Source of the DNA: Alphaproteobacteria bacterium
Lineage (GTDB): Bacteria > Pseudomonadota > Alphaproteobacteria > Rickettsiales > Rickettsiaceae
Direction: 5' to 3'
Assembly (NCBI GenBank): GCA_030430995.1
Contig: JAUIKA010000001.1
Span: forward strand, 1-49,082
Length of the DNA stretch: 49,082 nt
Each line of letters begins with the position of its first letter. Position 1 is the first letter of the stretch. The notes beneath the pieces were generated by a model. It searched no databases, was not told the origin of the DNA, and was given only the letters and a program-made list of their open reading frames with translations. Shown one piece after another: positions 17,527 through 25,851 of the stretch. The translations under genes and the position numbers were made by a program.

Positions 17527-18652
17527 ATCCCCAAGCTGAAAAATCTAACTGATCCATATCTTCTTGATTATGCAAAAATGCTCCCATTAGCTTTGATGGG
17601 TCTTCTCCTAAACCACCCAATCCCATCATTTCACGTGCAAATTCTTGGCCCTGTGTAAATTGCTGCTGAAATTGATCAGTTTGATGCACTCTTTCAAATT
17701 CTTCTACCATCTCAGTCACTGCTTGCGGAGGATGTTTTGCTAAAGCTTCCTTATGCTGAGCAAGCCCAAATCCATATATCTCTTCCGCGCTGGCAGTAAG
17801 CAGTGATGGCATGCTATATTTCTCTGCTAAAAATTCCCTTTTTTCTTTTAAATAGTTATGATCCCAATCATCTAGCATCAACCATTGAGGCAACCTTGTC
17901 TCAGCTCCTAGGTCTAATTTCTCTTCTGGGGTGATAGATGGCCTCAAATGAATAGGTATCTCACTAGTATTTTCAGGCAAAATAATAAAAATATGACGAT
18001 CTATCTCTTTAAAATCCTCTAATAATCCTTCAGGGTCACTGAATACTGGATAGCTCTGCCCCTCTTTTGGTTCACGCAGCTCTAATTTTGTTAGAACTCT
18101 AGATAATGGGACATTTTTTTCTTTAGCAACTTCTGCCTTGCTGGTTAAAGGACGATAAACTAGTTTTGCTTCTTCCTTTGTTACAAAAAATCTAAGAAAA
18201 GTACTTGAAGCAAGTATTGTATTGAGAGAAGAATACTCCTCTTTTGTATATAGCTCAGTAAAATCTCTTTGTCCTCCTGCTATCTTATATACTTCATTAA
18301 CAAAACATACACAATCATTTGAAAATGGGAAATATGAACCAGATGGTCCTCTTTCGATATATTCCCTTATCTTTTCGTACTGTGTTTGGTTTATCTCTAA
18401 AATTTTTGTAGTTAAAACCTTATTTCCACTACTTTTTTGATATTCAACAGCTCTATCATATCTTACTTTCTCATCTCTATAATCAACAGGCCATAACATT
18501 ACTTTTTTGTTTACCCCTCTAAAAATACTCTCACCCTTATTGCCGGCAAGCTCTATGTAGACATGCCCTGGAGACGAAAGATCTTTTTCCCATTTTGCTG
18601 TATCACTGTTATAGGTTACTTTTACATCATGATGAATTTTTAATTGAAACAT
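17489..18652 (-). CDS. Putative permuted papain-fold (NlpC/P60- or LRAT-like) protein
   Basis: The family is not named with certainty. Residues 1-125 carry SPGHVYIELAGNKGESIFRG, with a His at residue 30, and then FPFSNDCVCFVNEVYKIAG, with Cys 114 and 116. This His-before-Cys order with an NxC-F helix is the pattern of permuted NlpC/P60 and LRAT-type hydrolases. The rest (to 387) is acidic and ends in a low-complexity Gly-rich tail. No signal peptide is seen. Paralogues lie at 46233 (broken) and 47661. It is embedded in the tra operon between traN-like and the membrane pair, overlapping the former by 38 bases, so it is expressed with the transfer genes. Confidence 0.55.
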   Translation of the reverse strand: MFQLKIHHDVKVTYNSDTAKWEKDLSSPGHVYIELAGNKGESIFRGVNKKVMLWPVDYRDEKVRYDRAVEYQKSSGNKVLTTKILEINQTQYEKIREYIERGPSGSYFPFSNDCVCFVNEVYKIAGGQRDFTELYTKEEYSSLNTILASSTFLRFFVTKEEAKLVYRPLTSKAEVAKEKNVPLSRVLTKLELREPKEGQSYPVFSDPEGLLEDFKEIDRHIFIILPENTSEIPIHLRPSITPEEKLDLGAETRLPQWLMLDDWDHNYLKEKREFLAEKYSMPSLLTASAEEIYGFGLAQHKEALAKHPPQAVTEMVEEFERVHQTDQFQQQFTQGQEFAREMMGLGGLGEDPSKLMGAFLHNQEDMDQLDFSAWGFGDFGKGGSNFG

Positions 18653-18660
18653 AATTACCT

Positions 18661-19260
18661 CTATTTAGTTAAAAAATAAAAAATCAATACTACAAAATCA
18701 GTAATTGGATAAAATAATATGATTTTGTAGAATATTTTTCTGTATCTAGAAAAAATATTTATATGATTAATAATTAATACTAATGTGCAGTGGCAACCAA
18801 AGAAAAAGCTTATAAAATAATACGCTCCATACTCAGAATAAAAAGATTTTGTTAACAATATAAACAATACGTGGTAAAACAACACTATAGTAATGCTCAA
18901 TGCAGCCTTTTTAATAAATTTAGCTAAGCTGGTATAACTAGAGATCTGCTCCTTTAGAGCTCCCAGCGCATTGATAATAGAAATCCCAAAAACATAAATC
19001 ACTACAAAATCACTAACTACACCTAATGTAAATCCCAAAAAATTTGAATTTAACCTTGATATTGTAAAGAAACTTTTGCCTACTATATGCGAGGTCATTG
19101 CAAGATTATAAAAAAGATACCCAAGCAAACCTGCCCCTAAACGCCATATAAGTAAAAACCACAATATTGCAAAACATTTTAAGGTTATTGCCCCTACCCT
19201 AGAGATTTTCTCCTCATTAATTTTTAAAAACCTATATAATTTACCTCCCCCTTTTGCCAT
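18661..19260 (-). CDS. Multi-pass membrane protein, paralogue of the next upstream gene
   Basis: The 199-residue protein has about four membrane segments, including FAILWFLLIWRLGAGLLGYL and VVSDFVVIYVFGISIINALGAL. Its opening KINEEKISRVGAITLK mirrors NNEEKISRICIKSFK of the neighbouring 194-residue protein, and the membrane layout is the same, so the two arose by tandem duplication. No known tra protein is recognised. The place, between trbC and traN, is where F plasmid has accessory genes. The ends of both proteins are hydrophobic, which suggests an inner-membrane role. Confidence 0.65.
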   Translation of the reverse strand: MAKGGGKLYRFLKINEEKISRVGAITLKCFAILWFLLIWRLGAGLLGYLFYNLAMTSHIVGKSFFTISRLNSNFLGFTLGVVSDFVVIYVFGISIINALGALKEQISSYTSLAKFIKKAALSITIVLFYHVLFILLTKSFYSEYGAYYFISFFFGCHCTLVLIINHINIFSRYRKIFYKIILFYPITDFVVLIFYFLTK

Positions 19261-19273
19261 AAATTACCTCTTT

Positions 19274-19858
19274 TTATATTTTAAAAATTAAAATTATTCC
19301 TATACGCAATACGTACATAATTGGAAAAAACAGGGTGACTAAGTCTATTTTTTCCTTTATCTTCTCAGATAAATTTGGGATCAAGCTAATCAAGAAATTT
19401 AATGAAAATGTGACTATAATAGATGCATGCATCACATATGGAAAAGAATCACTTCCTAGATTTAGCCATCTTATAAAAACAACAATAAAAATGTCGTACA
19501 TTATTATCAATAAAGAAATAATAGCAATTTTCTTTACCCATTTCTTTATAGCGCTATAACTATAAATGCCTCCTATCTGCTGAAATTTCTGGAAATAAGA
19601 AATCACTAATTTAATAGCCCTGTAAATTGTTATAGCTACTAAATTTATAGCAAAAACTTTTCCCAAAGCCATAAAGGTTATATAGCCTATTAAAACATGG
19701 TAAGCAAAAAAAACTCCTCCTCCCCATGTTGCTAAAAACGCTCCTATAATGGCTAACTTGAATGATTTAATACATATCCTAGAGATTTTCTCCTCATTGT
19801 TATAAAAAAACTCTCTTACCTTATTTCCCATTTTTACCTCCCCTTTGTTCAAATTCAT
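19274..19858 (-). CDS. Multi-pass membrane protein, tandem paralogue
   Basis: The 194-residue protein is the sister of the gene at 18661-19260, with the shared motif NNEEKISR, a hydrophobic hairpin at about residues 30-75, a middle basic stretch YSAIKKWVKKIAIISLL, and C-terminal membrane helices. The annotated start overlaps trbC by 38 bases. A start at the methionine in MGNKVREFFYNNEEKISR would reduce this and is preceded by GGGGAGGTAAAA, a strong ribosome site, so I prefer it (start near 19831). The function is unknown. Confidence 0.65.
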   Translation of the reverse strand: MNLNKGEVKMGNKVREFFYNNEEKISRICIKSFKLAIIGAFLATWGGGVFFAYHVLIGYITFMALGKVFAINLVAITIYRAIKLVISYFQKFQQIGGIYSYSAIKKWVKKIAIISLLIIMYDIFIVVFIRWLNLGSDSFPYVMHASIIVTFSLNFLISLIPNLSEKIKEKIDLVTLFFPIMYVLRIGIILIFKI

Positions 19859-20618
19859 TTATATAATTTATTAGCTCTTCTGTAGATTTTTGATCTTGCC
19901 CGCTACTCTCTTGTTGATACTTGCTGGCATCAAAGCTATCCATAAATTCTATAACCTCTTTTTTTGATTTAATTCCATCTTTTTTATTTTGAGCATTGTT
20001 ACTTCTACTCTGCTCATGCTTCTGCTCATCAAAATTATCCATAAATTCTAATAATTCCTCTCTTGATGGGGCTCTATTTGCTTTTTCTATGCTTTTTAGC
20101 TGCCTCATTATAGCTTCTTCATCTAAAAAGTCACCTTGCAGATCATTTTGCTCCACCACATCTAAATTTTGTGCATATAAATATTTAGCATCCCCCTGAA
20201 AATACCTATCTGCTAAATCAGGTAGATCTCCCCTACTTTTAAATATATTTAAAGCTGCTGCTATATTCATATTCCCTTCTATTCGGTCATATATAAGCTC
20301 GCCATCTTCTTCCTTAGCCAGCACTATTGTTGGCACTACCTTAATCTTATAAATATCAAATGCATCTTCATCTATCTGCAAACTTCCGCCTTTGCCTAAA
20401 AACTCTTTTGTTGCTTCAAAACTACCTCGCACTAACCCTTGAAGCAATAATACTCCGCCAAATTTCTCTGCTTCTTTTTTGTAATTTTCGATAGCCTCTT
20501 TTGGCAATCCTTCAGAGATAAATATCATCAAAGCAGTTGTATCTGCTTTTGATATATTTATCAGCATAAAACTACCTAATAAAAGCACTAGAAAGCGCAA
20601 CAATTCACTTTTCGCCAT
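19821..20618 (-). CDS. trbC: TrbC, F-type pilus assembly protein
   Basis: The protein starts best at MAKSELLRFLVLLLGSFMLI (residue 6 of a longer reading), which gives a normal signal peptide. DTTALMIFISEGLPKEAIEN and VLLLQGLVRGSFEATKEFL are the TrbC signature, followed by IYKIKVVPTIVLA, the thioredoxin-like cis-Pro loop. In F, TrbC (212 residues) is a periplasmic pilus assembly factor working with TraW. The extra C-terminal 75 residues hold three imperfect repeats of the type EELLEFMDNFDEQK. It overlaps traU by about 30 bases. Confidence 0.9.
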   Translation of the reverse strand: MAKSELLRFLVLLLGSFMLINISKADTTALMIFISEGLPKEAIENYKKEAEKFGGVLLLQGLVRGSFEATKEFLGKGGSLQIDEDAFDIYKIKVVPTIVLAKEEDGELIYDRIEGNMNIAAALNIFKSRGDLPDLADRYFQGDAKYLYAQNLDVVEQNDLQGDFLDEEAIMRQLKSIEKANRAPSREELLEFMDNFDEQKHEQSRSNNAQNKKDGIKSKKEVIEFMDSFDASKYQQESSGQDQKSTEELINYINEFEQRGGKNGK

Positions 20619-21595
20619 AATACATATACCCAATCTTGTCCCGTCATTGGGAACTCTTTATTTTTTCCATATAATAAATCTGTCATACCTAGCGGCACGC
20701 ATGAAAAACTTCCCTTTATATATTTTGGATAAGTCATCTGAAGCTTATACTGACTCTTCTTTATCTTTGGGCAATAGGATTTTTTACATAAATCGCCATT
20801 GGCTTTACTGCTTGAAGTAGAAGTCTGCCTTGCAAGACCTATTCTATGCATTTTTGCTATTGCCCTGATTGCCAGCAAATGTGATGATTGTACTCCGCCG
20901 TAATGATCACTGTTGTATCCTACCCATGGATACATATTACCAAGGCAGCCAGCACACCAAAACATCTTATCACTTGCAAATTTTGTATTAGCCAGACCAC
21001 AGTCAAGAGCGCAAGCCGCCTGGGCTAAAGGATTGCCAAATAAAAACACCTCTGGATTTAAAATGCTATGCAGCTTGTCATCATTCCAAGTAGGATCAAA
21101 TTCACTCATATATGCAAGATCCCATGTTCCAGACTCCAGGCAAACAAAATCTGTAATAAGCTCAAGCCAGTAAATTAAAGGGTATACATAATAATGCAGA
21201 TGATACTGGCTATAGTGACTATCGCTATCACTTACAGTACCTGTTCTTTGTGGATCACTGCCAAATGATATTCCTCCAAGTCCTACCATGCAATAAGGAG
21301 TTCTTGTAATCTCTATTAAACGAGTAGGCTCCCAAAATGCTATCGGTACTCCGGGTGTTGGAATACCTTTTTTCATGCACATACATACAGGAGTAGAAGG
21401 ATTTTTAGTATCCCTACCCTTCACTCCTTTACCTGGTATTTTAATGCCAACTTTACTGCCGCCAATAGTGATAGGAAGTACGCAGCTCCAACAAATATCT
21501 GTAATTGGATTGACGAATTTACCCACACAAGTTCCACTAGCGAAACTATTATTACAAAATATAACTAATAAGAAAAAACTACAGAGCAATCTCAT
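20588..21595 (-). CDS. traU: TraU, conjugative DNA transfer / pilus assembly protein
   Basis: The 335-residue protein (F TraU 330) has a signal peptide and the family opening CVGKFVNPITDICWSCVLPI. Many conserved cysteines follow, such as PSTPVCMCMKKG, AACALDCGLAN and MFWCAGCLGNMYPW with the downstream GVQSSHLLAIRAIAKMHRIG. TraU is a periplasmic component needed for DNA transfer. It overlaps traW upstream by 17 bases and trbC downstream, keeping the F order W-U-trbC. Confidence 0.94.
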   Translation of the reverse strand: MRLLCSFFLLVIFCNNSFASGTCVGKFVNPITDICWSCVLPITIGGSKVGIKIPGKGVKGRDTKNPSTPVCMCMKKGIPTPGVPIAFWEPTRLIEITRTPYCMVGLGGISFGSDPQRTGTVSDSDSHYSQYHLHYYVYPLIYWLELITDFVCLESGTWDLAYMSEFDPTWNDDKLHSILNPEVFLFGNPLAQAACALDCGLANTKFASDKMFWCAGCLGNMYPWVGYNSDHYGGVQSSHLLAIRAIAKMHRIGLARQTSTSSSKANGDLCKKSYCPKIKKSQYKLQMTYPKYIKGSFSCVPLGMTDLLYGKNKEFPMTGQDWVYVLWRKVNCCAF

Positions 21596-22169
21596 ATACC
21601 CTCGCTGCCAATGCTTCTTGTTTAATTACAGCTGGAACTGCTGTAATCTTAAATCTCTTTGAAAGAGTCCCAAATTGGTCAAAATATACCTGCCTATTTA
21701 ACTTAGCTGATATCTCTATTGGCCGCCCTTCCGTTAGGATAAGGCAGCAGTTTTTATCTTTGTAATTTGCTTCTAGCCAAGCTAATTGCTGCTGATCATT
21801 GCTATTGATAAAAACTATCTCTTTATCCAAAGTAATATAATCAAATGGATTTATCTTCTGCCCCCTGTAGGCTATCATTTTCCCATTCAGATCCTCTATG
21901 TTCTCCTTTACTACATATGACAGATCTATCTCATAATCTCTTTCCTTTCTAGCCCTACGAAGTCCTAAGCTTTTGGGCTCATTCACCATATCCCATAATT
22001 TTTGTTGAAACTCTATCCTCTCTTTATTTAAATCTAACCTAGAAAGCTTCCTCTGTATCATCTCAGAAAATCTCTCTTCCCTGATCTCAAATACATGGCC
22101 CTGACGGCCAAAATCTTTAGCAAATATTGTTGAATAACACATAAACAAACCTAAAAGCAGCACTCTCAT
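21579..22169 (-). CDS. traW: TraW, pilus assembly protein
   Basis: The 196-residue protein (F TraW 210) begins with a signal peptide ending in STIFAKDFGRQGHVFEI, the TraW hallmark DFGRQGHVF/I. LNGKMIAYRGQKINPFDYI and VFINSNDQQQLAWL are family motifs, and the end FKITAVPAVIKQEALAARVY is a cis-Pro region shared with TrbC. It acts in the periplasm in pilus assembly, forming a pair with TrbC in F. The start overlaps the upstream gene by 4 bases. Confidence 0.94.
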   Translation of the reverse strand: MRVLLLGLFMCYSTIFAKDFGRQGHVFEIREERFSEMIQRKLSRLDLNKERIEFQQKLWDMVNEPKSLGLRRARKERDYEIDLSYVVKENIEDLNGKMIAYRGQKINPFDYITLDKEIVFINSNDQQQLAWLEANYKDKNCCLILTEGRPIEISAKLNRQVYFDQFGTLSKRFKITAVPAVIKQEALAARVYEIAL

Positions 22170-22849
22170 TTTCTACTACCTTTTTTCTTTCTTTGCTGCC
22201 TTTCTCTTTCTGCTCTAACTTTAGCTTTATAACGATCTGCATCTTCAAAAAGTTTTTCTATCTCTTCTTTTGTTTTTTTTGAAAATTCCTCTCTGCGTTT
22301 TTGCTCTCTTGCTTCTCTCTCTTTTTGTTTTTCTTGCCAATATTCCTCTCTCGCCTTCCTTGATCTTTTCTCTTCTTCTGTCTCCTTAACCTCCCAAAAC
22401 TCCTCGCTCATCTTTTTCCACCTCTCCTTTATTTCCCTCCTGCCACGCTCAGCATCTTCTTTCATCTTCTTTTTAAAAGCTATTCCAAATCTTTCAAATT
22501 CACTTCTAGCCTCCTCGTGCATCCTGTCCATCTCATTAAAACGGGCCATCTTTCTATCCCACTGTTTATGCCAGTCTTCCACACCCTCTTGCCACTGCTT
22601 TTCAAAACTCTTAACTTCCGCCTTTATGCCTTCTTTCCTATCAGAATGTATTTTTTCAAATGCTACTATCTCACTCGATAACCTATTCTCAAAATCACTG
22701 ATTTTTCTCTCAATGCGCTCTCTATCATTAGATATGATATTAAATATCTTTATCGCTATAAATACGCTAGATAAATTAGATAAAACTACAACAAATAGGA
22801 CTGTCCATACTATTAGCTTATATCTACTATAGATCCCTCTTAAATCCAT
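22166..22849 (-). CDS. Membrane-anchored coiled-coil protein at the trbI position
   Basis: The 227-residue protein has one N-terminal membrane helix, LIVWTVLFVVVLSNLSSVFI, and then an almost wholly charged coiled coil rich in Glu, Lys and Arg (about residues 45-227). It sits between traC and traW, where F has trbI (128 residues, one membrane helix, coiled coil). The topology fits TrbI, but the length and sequence do not allow a firm name. It overlaps traW by 4 bases. Confidence 0.6.
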   Translation of the reverse strand: MDLRGIYSRYKLIVWTVLFVVVLSNLSSVFIAIKIFNIISNDRERIERKISDFENRLSSEIVAFEKIHSDRKEGIKAEVKSFEKQWQEGVEDWHKQWDRKMARFNEMDRMHEEARSEFERFGIAFKKKMKEDAERGRREIKERWKKMSEEFWEVKETEEEKRSRKAREEYWQEKQKEREAREQKRREEFSKKTKEEIEKLFEDADRYKAKVRAERERQQRKKKGSRK

Positions 22850-22859
22850 ATAACCACTA

Positions 22860-23027
22860 TTACTTGATCAAAAATCTATAATGGCTATTTATTTTCTCCA
22901 AAAGATGCTTTTTATATTTCTCCTCCTTCTTTATTTCTTTTTCATAACTATATAAAGCCCAGATTAGATATATTGCTGGGATGTTAAACACTATTAGAAT
23001 TAAACATATCATTATTACAAGATCCAT
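22860..23027 (-). CDS. Small single-pass membrane protein (55 residues)
   Basis: This short frame runs from an ATG at 23025-23027, preceded by AGAGGGAATT, to a TAA at 22860-22862. It encodes MDLVIICLILIVFNIPAIYL followed by a lysine/glutamate-rich tail. One membrane helix and a basic cytoplasmic tail are all that can be seen. Good ribosome-site spacing and a position inside the tra operon, 10 bases before the coiled-coil gene, support translation. No family is recognised. Confidence 0.5.
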   Translation of the reverse strand: MDLVIMICLILIVFNIPAIYLIWALYSYEKEIKKEEKYKKHLLEKINSHYRFLIK

Positions 23028-23062
23028 AATTCCCTCTTATTTGATTGATTATAAAAATTTCT

Positions 23063-23233
23063 TTATCTATTAAACCCCTTCTCAAGAGTGTTGAGCAATC
23101 TATCTTCTATTGATTTTTTATAAAAATATTGCTGCCCCCTAGAACCTATATTGACTCCTATAAAAATACAAATAATCCCTGTGATAATCTGGCTTTTGTA
23201 TTTTTTCCAAAAATCTTTTAAATATGATTTCAT
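23063..23233 (-). CDS. Small single-pass membrane protein (56 residues)
   Basis: This frame from an ATG at 23231-23233 (preceded by AGAGGTAGATT) to a TAA at 23063-23065 gives a basic start, MKSYLKDFWKKYKSQIITG, a membrane helix, IITGIICIFIGVNIG, and a charged tail. It follows traC by 9 bases. Its size and topology resemble the short inner-membrane helpers often found beside traC in F-like operons, but no family can be named. Confidence 0.5.
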   Translation of the reverse strand: MKSYLKDFWKKYKSQIITGIICIFIGVNIGSRGQQYFYKKSIEDRLLNTLEKGFNR

Positions 23234-23242
23234 AATCTACCT

Positions 23243-25669
23243 CTATTTTTTGGTTAATAATAAATTTATAGCATCCTCTAGTGACTTGCCTTCTTTCTCC
23301 ATTTTTTTTATAAATGCAAAATCAGATGCGTCTGTTGAATATAACTTTGCTGAAAAGGGATCTAGTACTAATCTTCCTACAACATTAATCCCATTAGTGG
23401 ATATTAAACATTCTGAGTATTTTCCTGGTACAAATTGCACTGTTTTGAGTAGAGGCAATATATCGTCAAAGACGCTATATTTACTCATAGCATCTATCCC
23501 CTCCCTTTTCTGCTGAAGCATTAATGTCCAATTTGAGTTATCTATGATCACTTTTGACTCAGGAGTCTTTTGAAAATCCTCATATCCTTGAACGCATGTC
23601 ACCAAAGATCCTCCATATTTTCTTAAGGTTCTTGCTAAATCTCCTAAAAACTTTGCCGCATAATCTAGTATCATCCATGCTTCATCTACTATTAAAACAA
23701 ATTTAGACAGCCTATCACCAGTAAGCACCTGCATAAGGATCTCCATAGAGATAATCTGCAACACAACTGCTAAAAAGGCTGTGTTGGATTTTATCTCTTC
23801 AAATTCAAACACTGTAAGAGGTTTTTTAAAATCAATATTACTCATCTTAGAGAAAAATTTCCCGTATCTTCCCTCGCAAGTATATGGATATAAAGTATGG
23901 CCTAAATCCCGAGCATCTTTATCTTCTCCCTCAAGAAGCATTTTTGCTACTGTATCTATTGATAAATGCTCTTTGAATTTAATAGATTTTATAGCCTTCT
24001 CTACAATTGCTTGACGCAAAGGACTACCTACTGCATCACACATAGAGCATATAACGCTGACAAGACAGTTAAATACTTCCCCGTCTATATCAGACAAATC
24101 TTTAATTCTAGAAAATGGATTTAATGAAATTTCCATATCTGAAGAAAATTTTATCCAATCTGCATCCAGAAGATGTGCTAGATTTTTAAAACTCTGCCCA
24201 ATATCTAATGCAAATATCTTTACATTCTGAGCAAGCATACAACTAGCAAACTCCTGCAGTAAAACTGATTTACCGCTGCCTGATGGACCAAAAATACATA
24301 CATTGTAATTTCCTCCCCCCACTTTATAGAAAGGATTCCAATTAAAAAGCTGCCCCTTTCTTGCTACAAATAAAACTCCCTGCATAGGAACGCCCTTCCA
24401 TTCAGCGTTAACTGGCAAAAGAGCTTCTACTTCCTCTGATGTTCTTATAGTAGAAAGCCTAAGCTTTATAATATCGTCTAAATAATAACCTGACTGCATA
24501 GGCAGTATAGACAGCAAAATAGGCAAATGCAAAAAATCTGCTCTTTTTAATTTAAAGCCTTGCACATTGTAAATTGAGGTCAAGCCAATTTCTGCATAAT
24601 CTATTTTTTCTTTTGTTGACGTCAGCCCCACGAAAAAACTTGTATGAAGAAATCTATTATTCCCCCTGATTATAGGAAGCCACTGCCTTGCCTCTTCTGA
24701 TATATTAGTAAGCCTAGCATGCCCCTGCTCTGCTGATTTGATTATTCCTACCCCTTTTGATAAGATCGAAGAAGTCTTACTCTCTCCAATAGTAGATGAT
24801 ATAGAGTAACACATAAAAAACCTCCCTTGGATATTAAGCGCATCTTTATCTCCAAGTAAATTGACCATTTGATATAGAGTATATTCTTCTGGATAATTAT
24901 CTACGTTATATACCCTTGTATATGCTTTTTTGTCGTATATGATTTGATCATTATCTATGTCAATTCGCCCAGGGTTTATAGCCTGATTATTTATACTATC
25001 CCACTGATTATATTTTCTCTTTGATGGAGCATTAGAAAAATTAGGAGATACAACGTCTGAAATAAACTCAATTAAATCTTCAGGCCCTAAATAACTCGGA
25101 CTCATCCCCATAGCCTGCATTTTACTAAAAAGCATTTTTTTGAAATCTAGAAATTTTTCATGATCAGGCTTCCTTTGCGATACCGAAATAAAAATCCTGA
25201 AATCTCTTGTTAAAATATCATCCCCTTTAAGCTCCTCTGATTTCTCTTTAAAAAATTGAGCCCTATATAATGCTAGCTTTTCTAGATTTTCATCATCTGA
25301 ATCTCTCGCTTTTTGCCATTTATCTAGTAAATCCTGAGTCTTATGACTGGCTATTAGAAAAAATTGTATATGTGTATCATCAGGAAGTTCATCACTAAAA
25401 AATAATCTTAGATTTTTTTCTAAATGCTGATTGATCCCCACCACAGGACTAACTTCAAACCAAAACCCTTCCCATCCATCTTCAAGTAAAAACAAGCCTC
25501 TGTCCTCATCATAGGATCTATATATCAAATGAGAGGTTAGATATGATGGATACTCTAAATAATCACGCAGTAAAAATCTCTGCTGCCCACTAGAAGCACC
25601 AAAGTCCCTCTTGCCACCAAGCCCGAATACTTCTCCAAGTTTATCTAATGACCACATATTTTTCCGCAT
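23243..25669 (-). CDS. traC: TraC, conjugative transfer ATPase (VirB4-like)
   Basis: The 808-residue protein (F TraC 875) has the VirB4 layout. An N-terminal domain includes FLLEDGWEGFWFEVSPVVG and WLPIIRGNNRFLHTSFFVGL. An ATPase domain follows with Walker A in VCIFGPSGSGKSVLLQEFAS at about residue 463 and Walker B in FVLIVDEAWMIL at about 660. TLRKYGGSLVTCVQGYEDF is the conserved downstream helix. TraC powers pilus assembly from the cytoplasmic face. The start overlaps traV by 25 bases. Confidence 0.95.
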   Translation of the reverse strand: MRKNMWSLDKLGEVFGLGGKRDFGASSGQQRFLLRDYLEYPSYLTSHLIYRSYDEDRGLFLLEDGWEGFWFEVSPVVGINQHLEKNLRLFFSDELPDDTHIQFFLIASHKTQDLLDKWQKARDSDDENLEKLALYRAQFFKEKSEELKGDDILTRDFRIFISVSQRKPDHEKFLDFKKMLFSKMQAMGMSPSYLGPEDLIEFISDVVSPNFSNAPSKRKYNQWDSINNQAINPGRIDIDNDQIIYDKKAYTRVYNVDNYPEEYTLYQMVNLLGDKDALNIQGRFFMCYSISSTIGESKTSSILSKGVGIIKSAEQGHARLTNISEEARQWLPIIRGNNRFLHTSFFVGLTSTKEKIDYAEIGLTSIYNVQGFKLKRADFLHLPILLSILPMQSGYYLDDIIKLRLSTIRTSEEVEALLPVNAEWKGVPMQGVLFVARKGQLFNWNPFYKVGGGNYNVCIFGPSGSGKSVLLQEFASCMLAQNVKIFALDIGQSFKNLAHLLDADWIKFSSDMEISLNPFSRIKDLSDIDGEVFNCLVSVICSMCDAVGSPLRQAIVEKAIKSIKFKEHLSIDTVAKMLLEGEDKDARDLGHTLYPYTCEGRYGKFFSKMSNIDFKKPLTVFEFEEIKSNTAFLAVVLQIISMEILMQVLTGDRLSKFVLIVDEAWMILDYAAKFLGDLARTLRKYGGSLVTCVQGYEDFQKTPESKVIIDNSNWTLMLQQKREGIDAMSKYSVFDDILPLLKTVQFVPGKYSECLISTNGINVVGRLVLDPFSAKLYSTDASDFAFIKKMEKEGKSLEDAINLLLTKK

Positions 25670-25851
25670 TGTTTTTGTTTCTTATGATCTATATCAACCT
25701 CTTCAATCCTTCCTGTTGATATCATCTCATCTACTACCCTCAAAGGAGTGCATATAACCCCCCTTGCTTCTGGACATGGAAATTTACTACTATAGCTGGA
25801 ACAAGAAGACAACATCACAACTAGTAGAACAAATATATAGTTACTTCTCAT
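25645..25851 (-). CDS. traV: TraV-like lipoprotein (VirB7-type)
   Basis: The 68-residue protein has a lipoprotein signal peptide with lipobox in VVMLSSCSSYSSKFPCPEA, giving a lipidated Cys at about residue 16. The following CPEARGVICTPLRVVDEMIS matches the conserved TraV segment. TraV anchors the TraK/TraB core complex to the outer membrane. It is much shorter than F TraV (171 residues), keeping little beyond the anchor and the Cys pair. It overlaps traB by 11 bases and traC by 25. Confidence 0.78.
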   Translation of the reverse strand: MRSNYIFVLLVVMLSSCSSYSSKFPCPEARGVICTPLRVVDEMISTGRIEEVDIDHKKQKQCGKICGH

